Origin: an uncultured Erythrobacter sp.
GTDB taxonomy: Bacteria > Pseudomonadota > Alphaproteobacteria > Sphingomonadales > Sphingomonadaceae
Assembly: GCA_947494705.1 (NCBI GenBank)
Contig: CANLVN010000003.1
Coordinates: 310,001-374,000, forward strand
Direction: 5' to 3'
Length of the DNA stretch: 64,000 nt
Each line of letters opens with the position of its first letter. The stretch's first letter is position 1. The notes beneath the pieces were generated by a model. That model saw only the letters and a list, made by a program, of their open reading frames with translations, had not been told where the DNA came from and searched no databases. This document shows positions 15,891 to 26,742 of this stretch, one piece after another. The position numbers and the translations under genes were made by a program.

Positions 15891-17987
15891 ATGACCGATA
15901 TGATCGACCGCGCCGGCCTTCAGGTGGACCAGCGACTGGCAGACCTGCTTGAACGGGAGGTCTTCCCCGTGCTGGGTCGCGATCCAAGCGCCTTCTGGGA
16001 AGGCTTTGCCAAACTTCTTGACGAATTCGCCCCGCGCAACGCGGCGCTGCTCAAGACGCGTGAGGAACTGCAGGAAAAGATCGACGCGTGGCACACCGAT
16101 CATGCGGGTAAGCCAATCGATCAGGGCGAGTATCAGTCGTTTCTGAAGGACATCGGCTATCTCGTCCCCGAGCCGGGCGATTTCCAGATCGGCACGCAGA
16201 ATGTCGATCCCGAGATCGCGACGATGGCAGGGCCGCAGCTGGTGGTGCCGATTCTCAATGCGCGCTTCCTGTTGAACGCCGCCAATGCGCGCTGGGGCAG
16301 CCTCTATGACGCGCTCTACGGCACAGATGCGCTCGATGCGCCGCCCGCAAAACCCGGCGGCTATGACGAAGAGCGCGGCGCCGCAGTGATCGCGCGCGGA
16401 CGCAAGGTGCTCGACGAAACCCTGCCGCTCGCCAGCGGAAGCTGGACCGACGTCACCGGTCCCGACGCGATCACTCTCGCGGACCCGGACCAGTATATCG
16501 GTGAGACCGAAAAGGGGCTGCTGTTCCGCAATAACGGCCTGCATATCGAGGTCGTGTTCGATCCCGATTCGCCCATCGGCAAGACCGACAAGGCGGGCAT
16601 CGCCGACATCAACATGGAAGCCGCGCTCACCACCATCGCAGATTGCGAGGATTCGGTGGCGGCGGTCGACGGCGAGGACAAGCTGCTCGCCTATACCAAC
16701 TGGCTCGGCATCATTCGCGGGGACCTGCAGGAAAGCTTCGAGAAGGGCGGCAAGACGCTCACTCGCAAGCTGGCGCGCGACAAGACCTATACCGACAGCG
16801 ACGGCGGCGAGCATGCTTTGCCGGGGCGCAGCATGATGTTCGTGCGCAATGTCGGCCATCTAATGACCAACCCGGCGATCCGGCTTGCCGATGGTGGCGA
16901 AATCCCCGAAGGCATCATGGACGCGGTCTTCACCAGCGCCATCAGCGCGCTCGATGTCGAAGGCCATGCCGAATACGGCAATTCGAAGCACGGCAGCATC
17001 TATATCGTGAAGCCGAAGATGCACGGGCCGAAGGAATGTGCCTTCACCAACGACCTTTTCGACGCGGTCGAGGATCTGCTGGGCCTCAAGCGCCACACGA
17101 TCAAGGTCGGCGTCATGGACGAGGAACGCCGCACCAGCGCCAACCTTTCCGCCTGTATCCACGCGGTGAAGGACCGCATCGTCTTCATCAACACCGGTTT
17201 CCTCGACCGCACAGGCGACGAGATCCACACCTCGATGCGCGCAGGCCCGATGATGCGGAAGGGCGAAATGAAGTCCTCTGCTTGGCTGAAGGCCTACGAG
17301 GCGCGCAATGTCGGCATCGGTCTCGCGCATGGTCTCTCGGGCCGTGCACAGATCGGCAAGGGCATGTGGGCCGCGCCCGACCTCATGGGTCAGATGATGA
17401 TCGAGAAGATCGGCCATTTGCGCGCCGGGGCGAACACCGCATGGGTCCCGTCACCAACCGCCGCGACGCTGCACGCGCTCCACTATCACCAGGAGGACGT
17501 CTTCACGATCCAGAAGGGCCTGCCGGATGCCGCTGGTCTCGACGATCTGCTGACGATCCCGCTGGCGCAGGGTGCGAACTGGTCCGAAGACGAAATCCGC
17601 GAAGAGCTCGACAACAATTGCCAAGGCCTGCTCGGCTATGTCGTGCGCTGGGTCGATGCAGGCGTCGGATGCTCCAAGGTGCCTGATATCAACGATGTCG
17701 GCCTCATGGAGGACCGAGCGACCCTGCGTATCTCCTCCCAGCATATCGCCAACTGGCTGCTGCACGGCGTGGTGAGCGAAGAGCAGGTCATGGACAGCCT
17801 GACCCGCATGGCGGCGAAGGTCGACGAACAGAATGCGGGCGATCCGGACTACATGCCGCTGATCGGCAACGAGGACGCACCCGCCTTCAGCGCGGCCAAG
17901 GACCTGATCTTCAAGGGTGTGGAGCAGCCCAGCGGTTACACCGAGCCGCTCCTGCATCACTGGCGGCAGGTCAAAAAAGCGGGATAA
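15891..17987 (+). CDS. glcB: Malate synthase G
   Basis: This enzyme condenses glyoxylate with acetyl-CoA to malate in the glyoxylate shunt. The 698-residue length is that of isoform G. Diagnostic segments are [18 protein letters not shown] in the N-terminal clasp, [37 protein letters not shown], the loop [13 protein letters not shown], and [12 protein letters not shown] toward the C-terminus, with [14 protein letters not shown] near the catalytic base region. The start at 15891 ([10 protein letters not shown]) agrees with the family. It appears monocistronic, and isocitrate lyase is not in the window. Confidence 0.97.
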   Translation: MTDMIDRAGLQVDQRLADLLEREVFPVLGRDPSAFWEGFAKLLDEFAPRNAALLKTREELQEKIDAWHTDHAGKPIDQGEYQSFLKDIGYLVPEPGDFQIGTQNVDPEIATMAGPQLVVPILNARFLLNAANARWGSLYDALYGTDALDAPPAKPGGYDEERGAAVIARGRKVLDETLPLASGSWTDVTGPDAITLADPDQYIGETEKGLLFRNNGLHIEVVFDPDSPIGKTDKAGIADINMEAALTTIADCEDSVAAVDGEDKLLAYTNWLGIIRGDLQESFEKGGKTLTRKLARDKTYTDSDGGEHALPGRSMMFVRNVGHLMTNPAIRLADGGEIPEGIMDAVFTSAISALDVEGHAEYGNSKHGSIYIVKPKMHGPKECAFTNDLFDAVEDLLGLKRHTIKVGVMDEERRTSANLSACIHAVKDRIVFINTGFLDRTGDEIHTSMRAGPMMRKGEMKSSAWLKAYEARNVGIGLAHGLSGRAQIGKGMWAAPDLMGQMMIEKIGHLRAGANTAWVPSPTAATLHALHYHQEDVFTIQKGLPDAAGLDDLLTIPLAQGANWSEDEIREELDNNCQGLLGYVVRWVDAGVGCSKVPDINDVGLMEDRATLRISSQHIANWLLHGVVSEEQVMDSLTRMAAKVDEQNAGDPDYMPLIGNEDAPAFSAAKDLIFKGVEQPSGYTEPLLHHWRQVKKAG

Positions 17988-18014
17988 ACCCGGCGCCGCG
18001 CTGGTTTAGCGCAT

Positions 18015-18704
18015 GTGACGATTATCGGCCGCATCGCGCGACTTGCGTTCTGGACCCTCATCTTCGGCGGTGTGCTGTTCGTGGTGTGGCAACGCGACCT
18101 GCTGCGCGCTCCGATCGCCATCCTCGATCCGTCGTCCCAAGCCGCGTTCGAGCAGTGGCTGGCCGAGGACACGCAGCGCCGCGTCACTTACCAGCAATTC
18201 GAGGCGTTCCTGCAGGAACGAGGGGTCGCCGACATCGTCCCCCCGTGGCAACTCGCCCGCATCGACCGCTTCTATGCCGAGCGTTGCGATCTGCCGATAT
18301 GGCGCCTGCCGCCGCGTGAGCTTTGGCCCAACGTTGTGCCTGCGCTGGAGCTGGTTCGCGAATATGTCGAACCGACAGTGGGCGAAGTTGCGGTGCAATC
18401 CTCGTGGCGGACACCCGAACTCAACGTGTGCGCAGGCGGCGCATCGCAATCGCGGCACCTCGATTTCCAGGCGTTGGATCTGAGGCTGGTCGAGCCTGAA
18501 GGGGAACTCGAAACGCTCTATCGCGAGCTGTGTGCGATGCATGAGCGCGCCGGTCGGTCGAGCCGGATGGGCCTGGGCGCATATTACGATTTCAACGATG
18601 AGGGCTTCAATCGCGGCGGTCGCTTCCACATCGACGCGGCGGGCTACCGCACCTGGGGCCGGACCTATTCCTCAGGCAGCAGCCCATGCAACCGCTTCGA
18701 CTAG
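18015..18704 (+). CDS. Membrane-anchored M15-type peptidase-like protein
   Basis: The 229-residue protein has one N-terminal transmembrane helix (residues about 8-25). A C-terminal domain resembles the M15_3 D-Ala-D-Ala carboxypeptidase fold. The zinc-site pattern is SRHLDFQALDL (His148, Asp155 in H-x6-D spacing) and FHIDA (His205). The block VQSSWRTPELN corresponds to the SgyRt-like strand of the family. A role in trimming peptidoglycan on the periplasmic face is plausible, since the helix would leave the domain outside. It starts 27 bases after glcB and may be read through from it. Confidence 0.75.
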   Translation: MTIIGRIARLAFWTLIFGGVLFVVWQRDLLRAPIAILDPSSQAAFEQWLAEDTQRRVTYQQFEAFLQERGVADIVPPWQLARIDRFYAERCDLPIWRLPPRELWPNVVPALELVREYVEPTVGEVAVQSSWRTPELNVCAGGASQSRHLDFQALDLRLVEPEGELETLYRELCAMHERAGRSSRMGLGAYYDFNDEGFNRGGRFHIDAAGYRTWGRTYSSGSSPCNRFD

Positions 18705-18708
18705 TGCT

Positions 18709-19098
18709 CTAGTCTCCCGACACCAGCCGCCCACGCTTGCGGCCCATCTGTATCCGGCCGACATCGGCGACGGGTCCTTGCGGCTGCACCTGCTCGGTCG
18801 CAATCGCGGCTAGCGTGGTGTCGAGCAGCGGGTTTTCGAATTCCACTCCGCATTTGCCTTTGTCAGACCACTTCACGGTGCAGAATATTTCGGTTTCCCC
18901 CATGGTCAGGCAGGCCGCGATGCCCGCGGGCGGGGCGTTATCTGTCTCGATCATCGCGCCCTGATCGGAGATGTTCGAAATATGGCAGGGCCGCTTGCCG
19001 ACCACGGTCTGGATGAAGGCTGGAACTTCGACAATGAAGCGCGCCGAGCGACGGCGATCCTGCTGTGCGGCTTGCTTGCGAAAGTCGAGGCTGCTCAT
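18709..19098 (-). CDS. PilZ domain protein
   Basis: The 129-residue cytoplasmic protein is almost entirely one PilZ domain, the common c-di-GMP receptor. The arginine motif RRRSAR lies at about residues 15-20 and the second motif NISDQGAMIE at about 42-51, matching (D/N)-x-S-x-x-G. Both ligand motifs look intact, so c-di-GMP binding is likely. There is no output domain, so it would act through a partner. It converges with the M15-like gene with only four bases between stops. No partner can be assigned from the neighbours. Confidence 0.88.
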   Translation of the reverse strand: MSSLDFRKQAAQQDRRRSARFIVEVPAFIQTVVGKRPCHISNISDQGAMIETDNAPPAGIAACLTMGETEIFCTVKWSDKGKCGVEFENPLLDTTLAAIATEQVQPQGPVADVGRIQMGRKRGRLVSGD

Positions 19099-19244
19099 GG
19101 GTTTCTCCCGTTATGCGCCGGACATTTGCAGCCCTGACGCGCGACACCGAAAGCCTGTCTTACAGCCCAAGCTGCCACCGCCCGGTTCCCAAATTTGCTT
19201 ACCCGATCTTAAGCAGACGCGAGCGGCGTCGCGCGACTTGTCCG

Positions 19245-20666
19245 TCAGTCGCCCCCGTTGCCATCAATGTCCTGCTTCATGCTGTCCGGCGAGTGCAATT
19301 TGCCATCGACGATGACGGCTTCGATCTGACGGGTCGCGGCAATGTCCTCGAGCGGGTTGGCACCAATCAGGACAAGGTCGGCTTCCTTGCCTTCGTCCAC
19401 ACTACCCAGCCGGTCGGCGACGTCTATAAACCGGGCATTGACGAGCGTCGCTGCCCTGAGGGCTTCGGCGGGGGTCATCCCTGCGCGGACGAGCATGCCC
19501 ATTTCGGTATGCATCGAAATGCCCGGAATGACGAAGGGATTGGTAGCATCGGTGCCGACGAGGATGGTCACGCCTGCATCGTGCATTCGGCCGACCATTT
19601 CGCTGCGCAAACGGGTCGCATCCAGGGCATCCTCGACCGAGGAATAGGGACCCAGCACGTCTTCCGGAGGCGTGGTGATCCTCTGATAGATCGGCGATAG
19701 TTCCTCGACCAGCGCCGGGTCGGGCATGGCGGAGGGAAACTGCCAGCGCGGATCGTTGAGGACGACGAGGGTCGGTACCATACCCACATCGTTGGCCTTG
19801 AGAACCTCGAACAGGGCGGCTTCCTTTGCAGGGTCGCGGGTCGCCGCCATTTCGGTCAGCTTGCCGTTGGTCAGATTGTATGTGGCAATCGGTTCGAGCT
19901 TGGCAGCTTCACGCGCGAACTCGGCGCGCCAGCGCTCCTCTTCGGAAGAAACGTCGATGAATATCCCTCGCAGGTGCTCGGCGGTGTGCAATCCGGCTTC
20001 AGCGGCGGCCGCATAGCCAACCTGGCCCGGAACATGCCCTGCAAAGCGCAATCCGCGCCTTTTGCTTTCCTCGGCGATCGCATCGAAGACATCCGGGTCG
20101 AGATCGGTATAGACCTTCACGAAGTCGCCGCCCGCATCGGCCACCTGGTTGACGAGCTCGCGACCCTCCTGCGGTGTCCCGATCGAGGCAAAATGCATCG
20201 ACCAGCGTGGATTGCGGGGGATGTCGCCATCCAGAATGCGCAGAGCGAGGATCGGCTCGGGCCCTTCCAGTGTCCCTGCCGCGATTTCTTTGCGAATCGC
20301 CAATTGCCCGCCCGAATCCGGTTCGAGCGGAGCAAAATGCGTACCCATGTCGCGCACGGTCGTGACACCGAAACGCAGGAAAAGCGGCAGCGAACCCCGG
20401 TCCATGTGGACATGCATGTCGATCAGGCCGGGAATGACGAACTTGCCCGCGCCCTCGATCGTCTCGACGGCGTCGGGCGGGGCGGTGTCAGCGGGAGCGA
20501 TCCGGCTGATCTTGCCGTCCGAGACGAGGATCGTCCGATCGGCCTCTATCGTGCCGGTTTCGACATTCACGACATTTACGTTGGTGATCGCAAGGTCCGC
20601 CTGCTGGGCACTCGCCGGGCTCGCCATTGCGAGGGCAATGAGGGAGAGATTGAGACGACGCGGCAC
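19245..20666 (-). CDS. Secreted amidohydrolase family protein (GTG start)
   Basis: This amidohydrolase-superfamily enzyme has a signal peptide. GTG at 20666 is chosen because AGGAGA sits seven bases upstream and it begins the signal sequence (V)PRRLNLSLIALAMASPASA; an ATG at 20738 would place a basic leader before it. Metal-binding motifs are IPGLIDMHVHMD (HxH), RFAGHV, a later HTAEHLRG, and GTDATNPFV with the catalytic Asp. The product is 473 residues. Related imidazolonepropionase-like and Xaa-Pro dipeptidase-type amidohydrolases occur in several copies in sphingomonads. The substrate is unknown. Confidence 0.85.
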   Translation of the reverse strand: MPRRLNLSLIALAMASPASAQQADLAITNVNVVNVETGTIEADRTILVSDGKISRIAPADTAPPDAVETIEGAGKFVIPGLIDMHVHMDRGSLPLFLRFGVTTVRDMGTHFAPLEPDSGGQLAIRKEIAAGTLEGPEPILALRILDGDIPRNPRWSMHFASIGTPQEGRELVNQVADAGGDFVKVYTDLDPDVFDAIAEESKRRGLRFAGHVPGQVGYAAAAEAGLHTAEHLRGIFIDVSSEEERWRAEFAREAAKLEPIATYNLTNGKLTEMAATRDPAKEAALFEVLKANDVGMVPTLVVLNDPRWQFPSAMPDPALVEELSPIYQRITTPPEDVLGPYSSVEDALDATRLRSEMVGRMHDAGVTILVGTDATNPFVIPGISMHTEMGMLVRAGMTPAEALRAATLVNARFIDVADRLGSVDEGKEADLVLIGANPLEDIAATRQIEAVIVDGKLHSPDSMKQDIDGNGGD

Positions 20667-20688
20667 GGCTTTTCTCCTTGCAGTTCGG

Positions 20689-21555
20689 CTAAAGGTTCGA
20701 CCCTTCCGGCGGTTTGGATGCATCGGCGAGCGATCCATCCAGCGTAGCGGCGAGCGCGACGAATTCCGGCACGGACACCGTCTCGGCGCGCCGGGTCTCG
20801 TCTATCCCGACCTTTGCCAACGCCTCGAGCGCGCCGGGCACGCCCTTTAGACTCTGGCGAAGCATCTTGCGACGCTGACCGAAAGCGGCCTCGGTGAGGC
20901 GTTCGAGCGTGCGTGCCGAGACATCTTGCGGCGCAGTGGCAGGGGTCACGTGGACAATCGCGCTCATTATCTTGGGCGGCGGAGTAAAGGCACTGCGATG
21001 AACCTTCATCGCGAGCTTGGCGGTGCTGCGCCACTGCGCGAGCACGGAGAGACGGCCATAGGAAGATGTGCCGGGCTTTGCCACGATCCGCTCGGCGACC
21101 TCTCGCTGGAACATCAGCGTGAGGCTTTGCCACTGCGGCGGCCATCGCTCGCCGGACAGCCACTTTACGAACAGGGCAGTGCCGACGTTGTAAGGCAGGT
21201 TGGAAAGGACGTGGAACGGCTTGCTCTGCATGATTTCGCCATGATCGAGCTTCATCGCATCGCCTTCGATCACCGTCAGCTGACCCGGGAATGCTTCGTC
21301 CAGTTCGGCGAGGGCGGGGAGGCAGCGCCGGTCCATCTCGATGGCGGTGACATATGCGCCCGCTTTTAGCAGCGCGCGTGTCAGCCCACCGGGACCGGGA
21401 CCGACTTCGAGCACGCGCGCGCCGGTAAGGTCGCCGGGCAGCGCGGCAATGCGCCCCAGCAATTGCTCGTCCAGCAGGAAATTCTGCCCCAACGCCTTGG
21501 ACGCGGAAAGGCCATGGCGCTGGATGACATCGCGGATTGGGGGGAGATCAGCCAT
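20689..21555 (-). CDS. rsmA: 16S rRNA dimethyladenosine transferase RsmA (KsgA)
   Basis: RsmA dimethylates two adjacent adenines near the 3' end of 16S rRNA (A1518/A1519 in E. coli numbering) during 30S maturation. The start is set at ATG 21555 ([20 protein letters not shown]), eight bases inside pdxA; a longer reading adds a non-conserved leader. The SAM motif is [23 protein letters not shown] is the N-terminal signature, and the catalytic motif is [11 protein letters not shown]. The product is 288 residues. It is the last gene of the lptD-surA-pdxA-rsmA cluster. Confidence 0.95.
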   Translation of the reverse strand: MADLPPIRDVIQRHGLSASKALGQNFLLDEQLLGRIAALPGDLTGARVLEVGPGPGGLTRALLKAGAYVTAIEMDRRCLPALAELDEAFPGQLTVIEGDAMKLDHGEIMQSKPFHVLSNLPYNVGTALFVKWLSGERWPPQWQSLTLMFQREVAERIVAKPGTSSYGRLSVLAQWRSTAKLAMKVHRSAFTPPPKIMSAIVHVTPATAPQDVSARTLERLTEAAFGQRRKMLRQSLKGVPGALEALAKVGIDETRRAETVSVPEFVALAATLDGSLADASKPPEGSNL

Positions 21556-22570
21556 CGGCGCGCAGGGTCGCACAGCTATCGGCGAGGCGGATTGCAGCCA
21601 CCATCGCGCTGGCATCTGCGCGGCCGGTGCCCGCGATGTCGAAGGCGGTGCCATGGTCGGGCGAAGTACGGATGATCGGCAGGCCAAGCGTGACGTTGAC
21701 CCCTTGGTCGAACTCGATCGCCTTGATCGGGATCAGCGCTTGGTCGTGATACATGCATAACGCCACGTCGTAATCCGGGCGCATGATCGGGGTGAACAGC
21801 GCGTCGCCGGGTACCGGGCCCTTCACGTCGAGGCCATCTTCACGCAGGGCGGCAATGGCGGGTTCGATCAGGCGGCCTTCCTCGTCGCCGAACATGCCGT
21901 TCTCGCCCGAATGCGGATTCAGTCCGGCGATGGCGATGCGCGGATTGTCGAGCCCGAAGTCGCGCTTCAATGCGGCGGCGACGATCTTCGCCTTGTGGAT
22001 GATGAGCTCGCTCGAAAGGATGCGTGGCACATCGCCTAGGGCGACATGGACCGTGAGGGGCACAGTGCGAAGAGTAGGCCCGGCCAGCATCATCACCGCA
22101 TCGTCGGGGGCAAGGCCGCTGACATGAGCGAGAAATTCGGTCTGGCCCGGATATTCGAAGCCGACGGTTCCCAGCTGTGCCTTGCTGACCGGGGCGGTGA
22201 CAAGCCCGGCTGCGCGGCCCAGCAGCGTGCAGCGCGTCGCTTCCGCAAGCGAGTGAAGTGCCAGTGCTGCCCCTTCCTCGTCGGGGTGGGCGGGGCGATA
22301 TGCCGCATCCATGTCGCCGAGCACAGGCAGGCCCGTGGCGAAAGCCTCGGCAGCGTCCTCGGGAGCGGCGATGCGCACCGTGGGGCAGGGAGAGCCGTTC
22401 TTCGCGCCAGCGGCCTCAAGCACGGTCGCCCCGCCGACGACGAAGAACGGGCGTTGCCCCTCTTTCAGCCGTGCATAGCTGGCGCAGACGATCTCCGGCC
22501 CGATCCCCGCCGGATCGCCAAGGGCGATCGCTAGCGGTAAATCGGACCCGGAAGCCGTTTCAACTGCCAC
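21548..22570 (-). CDS. pdxA: 4-hydroxythreonine-4-phosphate dehydrogenase
   Basis: PdxA oxidises 4-phosphohydroxy-L-threonine in the DXP-dependent pyridoxal phosphate pathway. The 340-residue protein has [18 protein letters not shown] at the N-terminus. Metal and substrate residues lie in [21 protein letters not shown] text ([14 protein letters not shown]), [16 protein letters not shown], and [12 protein letters not shown]. It follows surA by 13 bases and overlaps rsmA by eight, so it is cotranscribed with both. All family motifs look intact. Confidence 0.96.
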   Translation of the reverse strand: MAVETASGSDLPLAIALGDPAGIGPEIVCASYARLKEGQRPFFVVGGATVLEAAGAKNGSPCPTVRIAAPEDAAEAFATGLPVLGDMDAAYRPAHPDEEGAALALHSLAEATRCTLLGRAAGLVTAPVSKAQLGTVGFEYPGQTEFLAHVSGLAPDDAVMMLAGPTLRTVPLTVHVALGDVPRILSSELIIHKAKIVAAALKRDFGLDNPRIAIAGLNPHSGENGMFGDEEGRLIEPAIAALREDGLDVKGPVPGDALFTPIMRPDYDVALCMYHDQALIPIKAIEFDQGVNVTLGLPIIRTSPDHGTAFDIAGTGRADASAMVAAIRLADSCATLRADG

Positions 22571-22583
22571 TGTGGCCGCGGCC

Positions 22584-23969
22584 TCAGTTGTACTGAATGT
22601 AGGCGTCGTTGCGCAGGTCGCGCAGATAACGTTGCGCGCGCTTGTTGATGCGCTCTTCCTCGATCGAGTTCATCACCGACTGGAAGGTTGGCTTGCCAGC
22701 CTCCTCCGGATCGTCGCGCCCGCAGAGCATCAGCACCCGCACGCCTTCCTCGGGGCTGCCGAAGGGCGGAGTGGTCTGCCCGACCTGCATCGACAGCAGG
22801 ATGTTCTGGAGCTGCTCTGGAAGCTGGCGCGCAACGATAGCTTCGTTGGTAACGACCTCCGCGCCCAGCACGTTGCGGGCAGTCTCGGCGTCAGCACAGC
22901 TGCGCAGCGACGAAACGAAGGTGTTGAATTCCTCGAGCTTGGCGATCGATTGGGCTTCGCTGGCCTCGCTGTCGAAATCGAGCGAGATCTGCTTGAGGCT
23001 GAGCACTGCATCGCGCGGATCGGCAGTCAGCACCTGGCGTTTGTCGATCAGGTACATGATCGTGAAGCCGCCGGGCACTTCGAGCGGGCCGACCAGCTGG
23101 CCCGGCTGCATCTGGCGTGCGGCCTCGGCCATGGGCTGGGGCAGGGTGCCCAGTCGCAGGAAGCCGGTATCGCCGCCAACTACGGCAGTGCTCGCTTCGG
23201 AGAACTGGCGCGCATAGGCAACGAAGCTGCCGCCCTGCTGCAACTGTTCCACGATGCGCTGCATGTTCTGGACCACCGCGTCACGATTTTCGCGCGTGGC
23301 GCTCATGTAGATCTCGCCAAGACGATATTCCTCGGTACCGCGAGATTCCTCGAGCCGCTTGAGCACGTCAGTCACTTCTTCAGCCGAGACATTGATGAAC
23401 GGCTTGATGTTCCGGCGCAGCAGGTTTTCCCACGCAAGTTCACCTGCGATCTGGCGCTTCAACGCGTTGGGCGAGGAGCCGATGGAGTTGAGATACTCAT
23501 CCATACGCTCGGGATTCTGGCCGAAATTCTGTGCGGCCAGTTGCTGATAGGTCTCTTCGACCATAGCCGCATCGACAGCCATTTCCTGCGCTTCGGCTGC
23601 CTGGATCTTGAGCGTTTCGTCGATCAGGTTGCGCAGCACCTGAACGCGCAGACGCTGCATTTCGGATTCCGGGAGTTCCGTCTCGGAATTGGCCGTGACC
23701 AGCGCGACGCGCTGTTCGATGTCGGTGCCGGTGATAACATAGCCGTTGACCATCGCGGTCGCGCTGCGGCGATTGGGGTTCTCGCTGTCGAAGAAGGTGA
23801 AGTTCTCCGGAATGCCAAGCGGGTTTGCCGCGGATGACATCGGGGCTGCCTCAGGAGCGGCATCTTGCGCAGCCGCAGCTACACCGATCGTTCCTGCCGA
23901 CACGGTCAACGCGGCCAGCGCTGTTGCAGCCAGAGAGACACGGATTATCGAAAATACCTTCAAAGTCAC
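22584..23969 (-). CDS. surA: Periplasmic peptidylprolyl isomerase SurA
   Basis: SurA is the periplasmic chaperone that escorts outer-membrane beta-barrel proteins, including LptD. The product (about 461 residues) has a signal peptide ending AAAAQ, then a SurA_N helical domain (VNGYVITGTDIEQRVAL to NLIDETLKIQAAE). A parvulin domain follows (EYRLGEIYMSAT, GGSFVAYARQFSE, GGDTGFLRLGTLPQ, VGPLEVPGGFTIMYLID). The second half is parvulin-poor. I chose GTG 23969 because it places the signal peptide at the N-terminus; ATGs at 24011 and 24026 are alternatives with longer leaders. It lies between lptD and pdxA. Confidence 0.88.
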   Translation of the reverse strand: MTLKVFSIIRVSLAATALAALTVSAGTIGVAAAAQDAAPEAAPMSSAANPLGIPENFTFFDSENPNRRSATAMVNGYVITGTDIEQRVALVTANSETELPESEMQRLRVQVLRNLIDETLKIQAAEAQEMAVDAAMVEETYQQLAAQNFGQNPERMDEYLNSIGSSPNALKRQIAGELAWENLLRRNIKPFINVSAEEVTDVLKRLEESRGTEEYRLGEIYMSATRENRDAVVQNMQRIVEQLQQGGSFVAYARQFSEASTAVVGGDTGFLRLGTLPQPMAEAARQMQPGQLVGPLEVPGGFTIMYLIDKRQVLTADPRDAVLSLKQISLDFDSEASEAQSIAKLEEFNTFVSSLRSCADAETARNVLGAEVVTNEAIVARQLPEQLQNILLSMQVGQTTPPFGSPEEGVRVLMLCGRDDPEEAGKPTFQSVMNSIEEERINKRAQRYLRDLRNDAYIQYN

Positions 23970-24238
23970 GTTTCCAATCCCGGTAATTAAAATCTGCGAA
24001 CCGCCCGCCATGTGCGCCCGGTCCATTTCCCCCGAAGCGGAGCTCTGAAGGCTCCGATAGTGTCCTGTCCAAACGCGTGACCTTCGGGGATGCACTGCCT
24101 GTTGGCGCTTACTGGCTTAACGCAGGCTTAGCATCGCAGACCACAGCGTTTCGAAGGCCCCTTAACTGCTTTTGGCAAGGATGCCAACGCGTCAGGGATA
24201 CCAGCGCCGGGGGAGTGCGTCGGGCGCGGACCGCTCGG
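23970..24238. other. lptD-surA intergenic region
   Basis: This 269-base stretch separates two genes that are often only a few bases apart. It presumably carries a surA promoter on the minus strand, but I see no convincing -35/-10 pair, terminator or RNA gene in it. Confidence 0.5.
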
Positions 24239-26566
24239 TCACAACCCGAAATTGCGCAATGCAAAGAACAGCTGGAATGAATTGCCGCGCCGCGCGTCCC
24301 CGGCGTCGATGAAATCACGCCTCCACGTCGCGCCGAATTCAATGCAATCATCGCGATAAGCAACGCCAAGCCGTGTGCGGATCGGTTGGAAGCCGTCCGA
24401 ATCGAACAAGGGGTCTTCCTCGGCATCGGTCAGGTTGAAGACGCCCGAGCCGAAGACCGACCAGTATCGTCCGATGGTGAAGCGCCCTGCGGCACGGATT
24501 TCCTCGCGGTCCTGAAGGTCCTCCACCGTCTGGATGTCGCGATCGAGGCGCAGATAGCCGACTTCGACATAGTTGCGCTGAGAACCGATGGTCGCGTCGA
24601 TCTCGTTGCGCCGCACGGCAAGGTTGTCCTTGTCGAGGCGGAAACGGTGCGTGAAAGCGAGGAAGTTGCGGAAGCGAACTTCGGTTCGCCCGACGAAATC
24701 GGAGACCTGTTCAGAAAGGCCCGTGCCGTCGGGGAACAAGCGATCCTCGTCGTCGCTGAAATTGTAGGACTGGCCTACCGTGCTCTTCACCCTCCAGCCC
24801 GGCTTGGTCAGTTCCCAATCCACGCCCCAGGTGATCCGTGAAGTGTCTTCGACCCGGTCATAGCCGGGGAAGCGATTGAGCGAGAAGAGGTTGGAGTCCT
24901 CAAGGTCGATTGCGCGAGAGTCCTCATTGGGGATGGCAAGGTTCTCGATCGGCGGGCTTACGACCAACTGAATGCGGGGCTTGAGTACCTGCGTGCCGCC
25001 GAAAGCCTCGCCAACGAAAGGCCATTCGACGTCGAGCGCGGCGATTGCGACGCCGCGCGAGCTCCAGCCCTCGTCGCCGCGATAGGCGATGGTCGATGTG
25101 AGCGATGTGTTGTCGGCATGGTAGACATCGCCGCGCACCAGCGCGGTCAGAGTGACGACCTGCCCCATTCCGGTCAGCGTGCGCAGGTCCCACTGAGCCC
25201 CGGCAAAGGCGCGCTGTGTATCCTGCCCGTCATTGCGGATCAGGTTGAGCGAGTTGGCCTGCAGCTGGATTCTGCCACCGAACACGGGTTCGTCGATATT
25301 GTGGCGATAGTCGATCACGGGCAGCGCGACCGGGACTTGCCCTTGCTGAGCGTTGATCCTCAGCGTTTGCGTCGCCCAGCCGGCGACGCTGAGATAGGAC
25401 TCCTCATCGATCCTTTCGAGATTGATGGTCGAACGCAACCGGTCGTCGCGCGTTATGTCGTAGCGACGAAGAAACGTCCGGTCGGAGGCCACCCTGATCG
25501 ATCCGGTCAGGGTCCATTCGGGCGAGAACTGGAATGTACCATTGGAAAACAAGTATCCGCGCAGGTCGTTCGTGCTCGTGGGCGTGACGCCGAAATTGGA
25601 GACCCGGTTGCTGGCGGTCAGGTAGCCGGTGACTTGATAGGCCCCCTTTTCCGTCAGATGCCGCCATTGCCCTTTCGCCATCGGCAGCGCGTCCGTGTAG
25701 ACGCTTGCTCCCAGGGTAAGGTCCTTGTTTTCGTCCAGCCGCCAGTAATATTCGCCTGACAATTCCAGTCCGTTGACCTGATCGAAGCGGATATCGGGCA
25801 CCAGGAACCCGCTTTCGCCTCTGCCATCGGTGCGCACCGAAAGGCCGGGCAGCGGCAGGATACGGGCACCGAACAGTTCAAGCACGGCGCCGCGAAAGGT
25901 GATGCGCGCTTCGTCGGGATTGTAGATCACCCGATCGGCGGTGATGCGCCAGCTCGGACTGCGATCGCATCCGTCTTCGTCGGTCATTGCGCATGCGCTG
26001 TAGGCGGCGTCGGTCAGCATCACTGACCCACCCTCGCCGCGCTCGGCAGAGCGGGCCGCGAGCCTGCCCCCGGCGCGCAGGGCGATCAGCAGATCCTCCA
26101 TCGCGCCGGCTTCGAACGTATCGGTCAGCTCGACCCTCTCGGTGAACAACTCGTTGCCCGAACGGTCGACGAAGCGGACGTTGCCGGTGGCCAGGATAAT
26201 GCCAGTGTCCCGGTTCCACACGACCTCGTCGGCGCGCACCGAGCCATCGGACGAACGCAGGATCACAGTGCCACGCGCGGTAATCGTGTCGGCGTTGTTG
26301 TTGTAGGTGACCTCGTCCGCTTCGAATTCGATCGGTTCGTTGACCGGATTGGCGTCACTGTCGACGTCCGGCATGCTATCGGGATCGGAGCTCGCCGGCT
26401 GTTGCACGGACGCGGACATCTGTTCGGGTGCAATATCCTCGGGACGCTGGTCCTCGAACGGCTCGTCCTGAGCAAGCGTCGGCGCGCTCCACGCCAGCGG
26501 GCCGAGCGCCATTGCAGCCAGCGTAGCCTTGCTGGTTTTTGTGCGCAGACGATTTCGGCAAATCAC
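24239..26566 (-). CDS. lptD: LPS-assembly protein LptD
   Basis: LptD is the outer-membrane beta-barrel that, with LptE, inserts lipopolysaccharide into the outer leaflet. The product (about 775 residues from a GTG at 26566) begins with a signal peptide ending APTLAQ. An OstA/LptA-like beta-jellyroll follows (IEFEADEVTYNNNADTITA, VWNRDTGIILATGNVRF). A long barrel domain ends in RNFGL, with a terminal aromatic-hydrophobic strand (SFQLFFALRNFGL). Cysteines in AYSACAMTDEDGC and DDCIEFG may form disulfides. An ATG far upstream at 26680 is also open but reads through promoter-like sequence. The gap to surA is 269 bases. Confidence 0.9.
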   Translation of the reverse strand: MICRNRLRTKTSKATLAAMALGPLAWSAPTLAQDEPFEDQRPEDIAPEQMSASVQQPASSDPDSMPDVDSDANPVNEPIEFEADEVTYNNNADTITARGTVILRSSDGSVRADEVVWNRDTGIILATGNVRFVDRSGNELFTERVELTDTFEAGAMEDLLIALRAGGRLAARSAERGEGGSVMLTDAAYSACAMTDEDGCDRSPSWRITADRVIYNPDEARITFRGAVLELFGARILPLPGLSVRTDGRGESGFLVPDIRFDQVNGLELSGEYYWRLDENKDLTLGASVYTDALPMAKGQWRHLTEKGAYQVTGYLTASNRVSNFGVTPTSTNDLRGYLFSNGTFQFSPEWTLTGSIRVASDRTFLRRYDITRDDRLRSTINLERIDEESYLSVAGWATQTLRINAQQGQVPVALPVIDYRHNIDEPVFGGRIQLQANSLNLIRNDGQDTQRAFAGAQWDLRTLTGMGQVVTLTALVRGDVYHADNTSLTSTIAYRGDEGWSSRGVAIAALDVEWPFVGEAFGGTQVLKPRIQLVVSPPIENLAIPNEDSRAIDLEDSNLFSLNRFPGYDRVEDTSRITWGVDWELTKPGWRVKSTVGQSYNFSDDEDRLFPDGTGLSEQVSDFVGRTEVRFRNFLAFTHRFRLDKDNLAVRRNEIDATIGSQRNYVEVGYLRLDRDIQTVEDLQDREEIRAAGRFTIGRYWSVFGSGVFNLTDAEEDPLFDSDGFQPIRTRLGVAYRDDCIEFGATWRRDFIDAGDARRGNSFQLFFALRNFGL

Positions 26567-26742
26567 TGGGTGGACGACCTTAGGAAACTCCCGACATGGC
26601 TTGCCTATTGCACCGCTCGCGCTTAATCGCAATCTCGTTTCCCGGACCCGTCCCCGCGCGCGGATGAGATGTCGTCCCAAGCCGGTCCGGACGTTCTTCT
26701 TTCAGGTCCAACGCGGCCATCGAAATGCCAATCGGAGCCCCC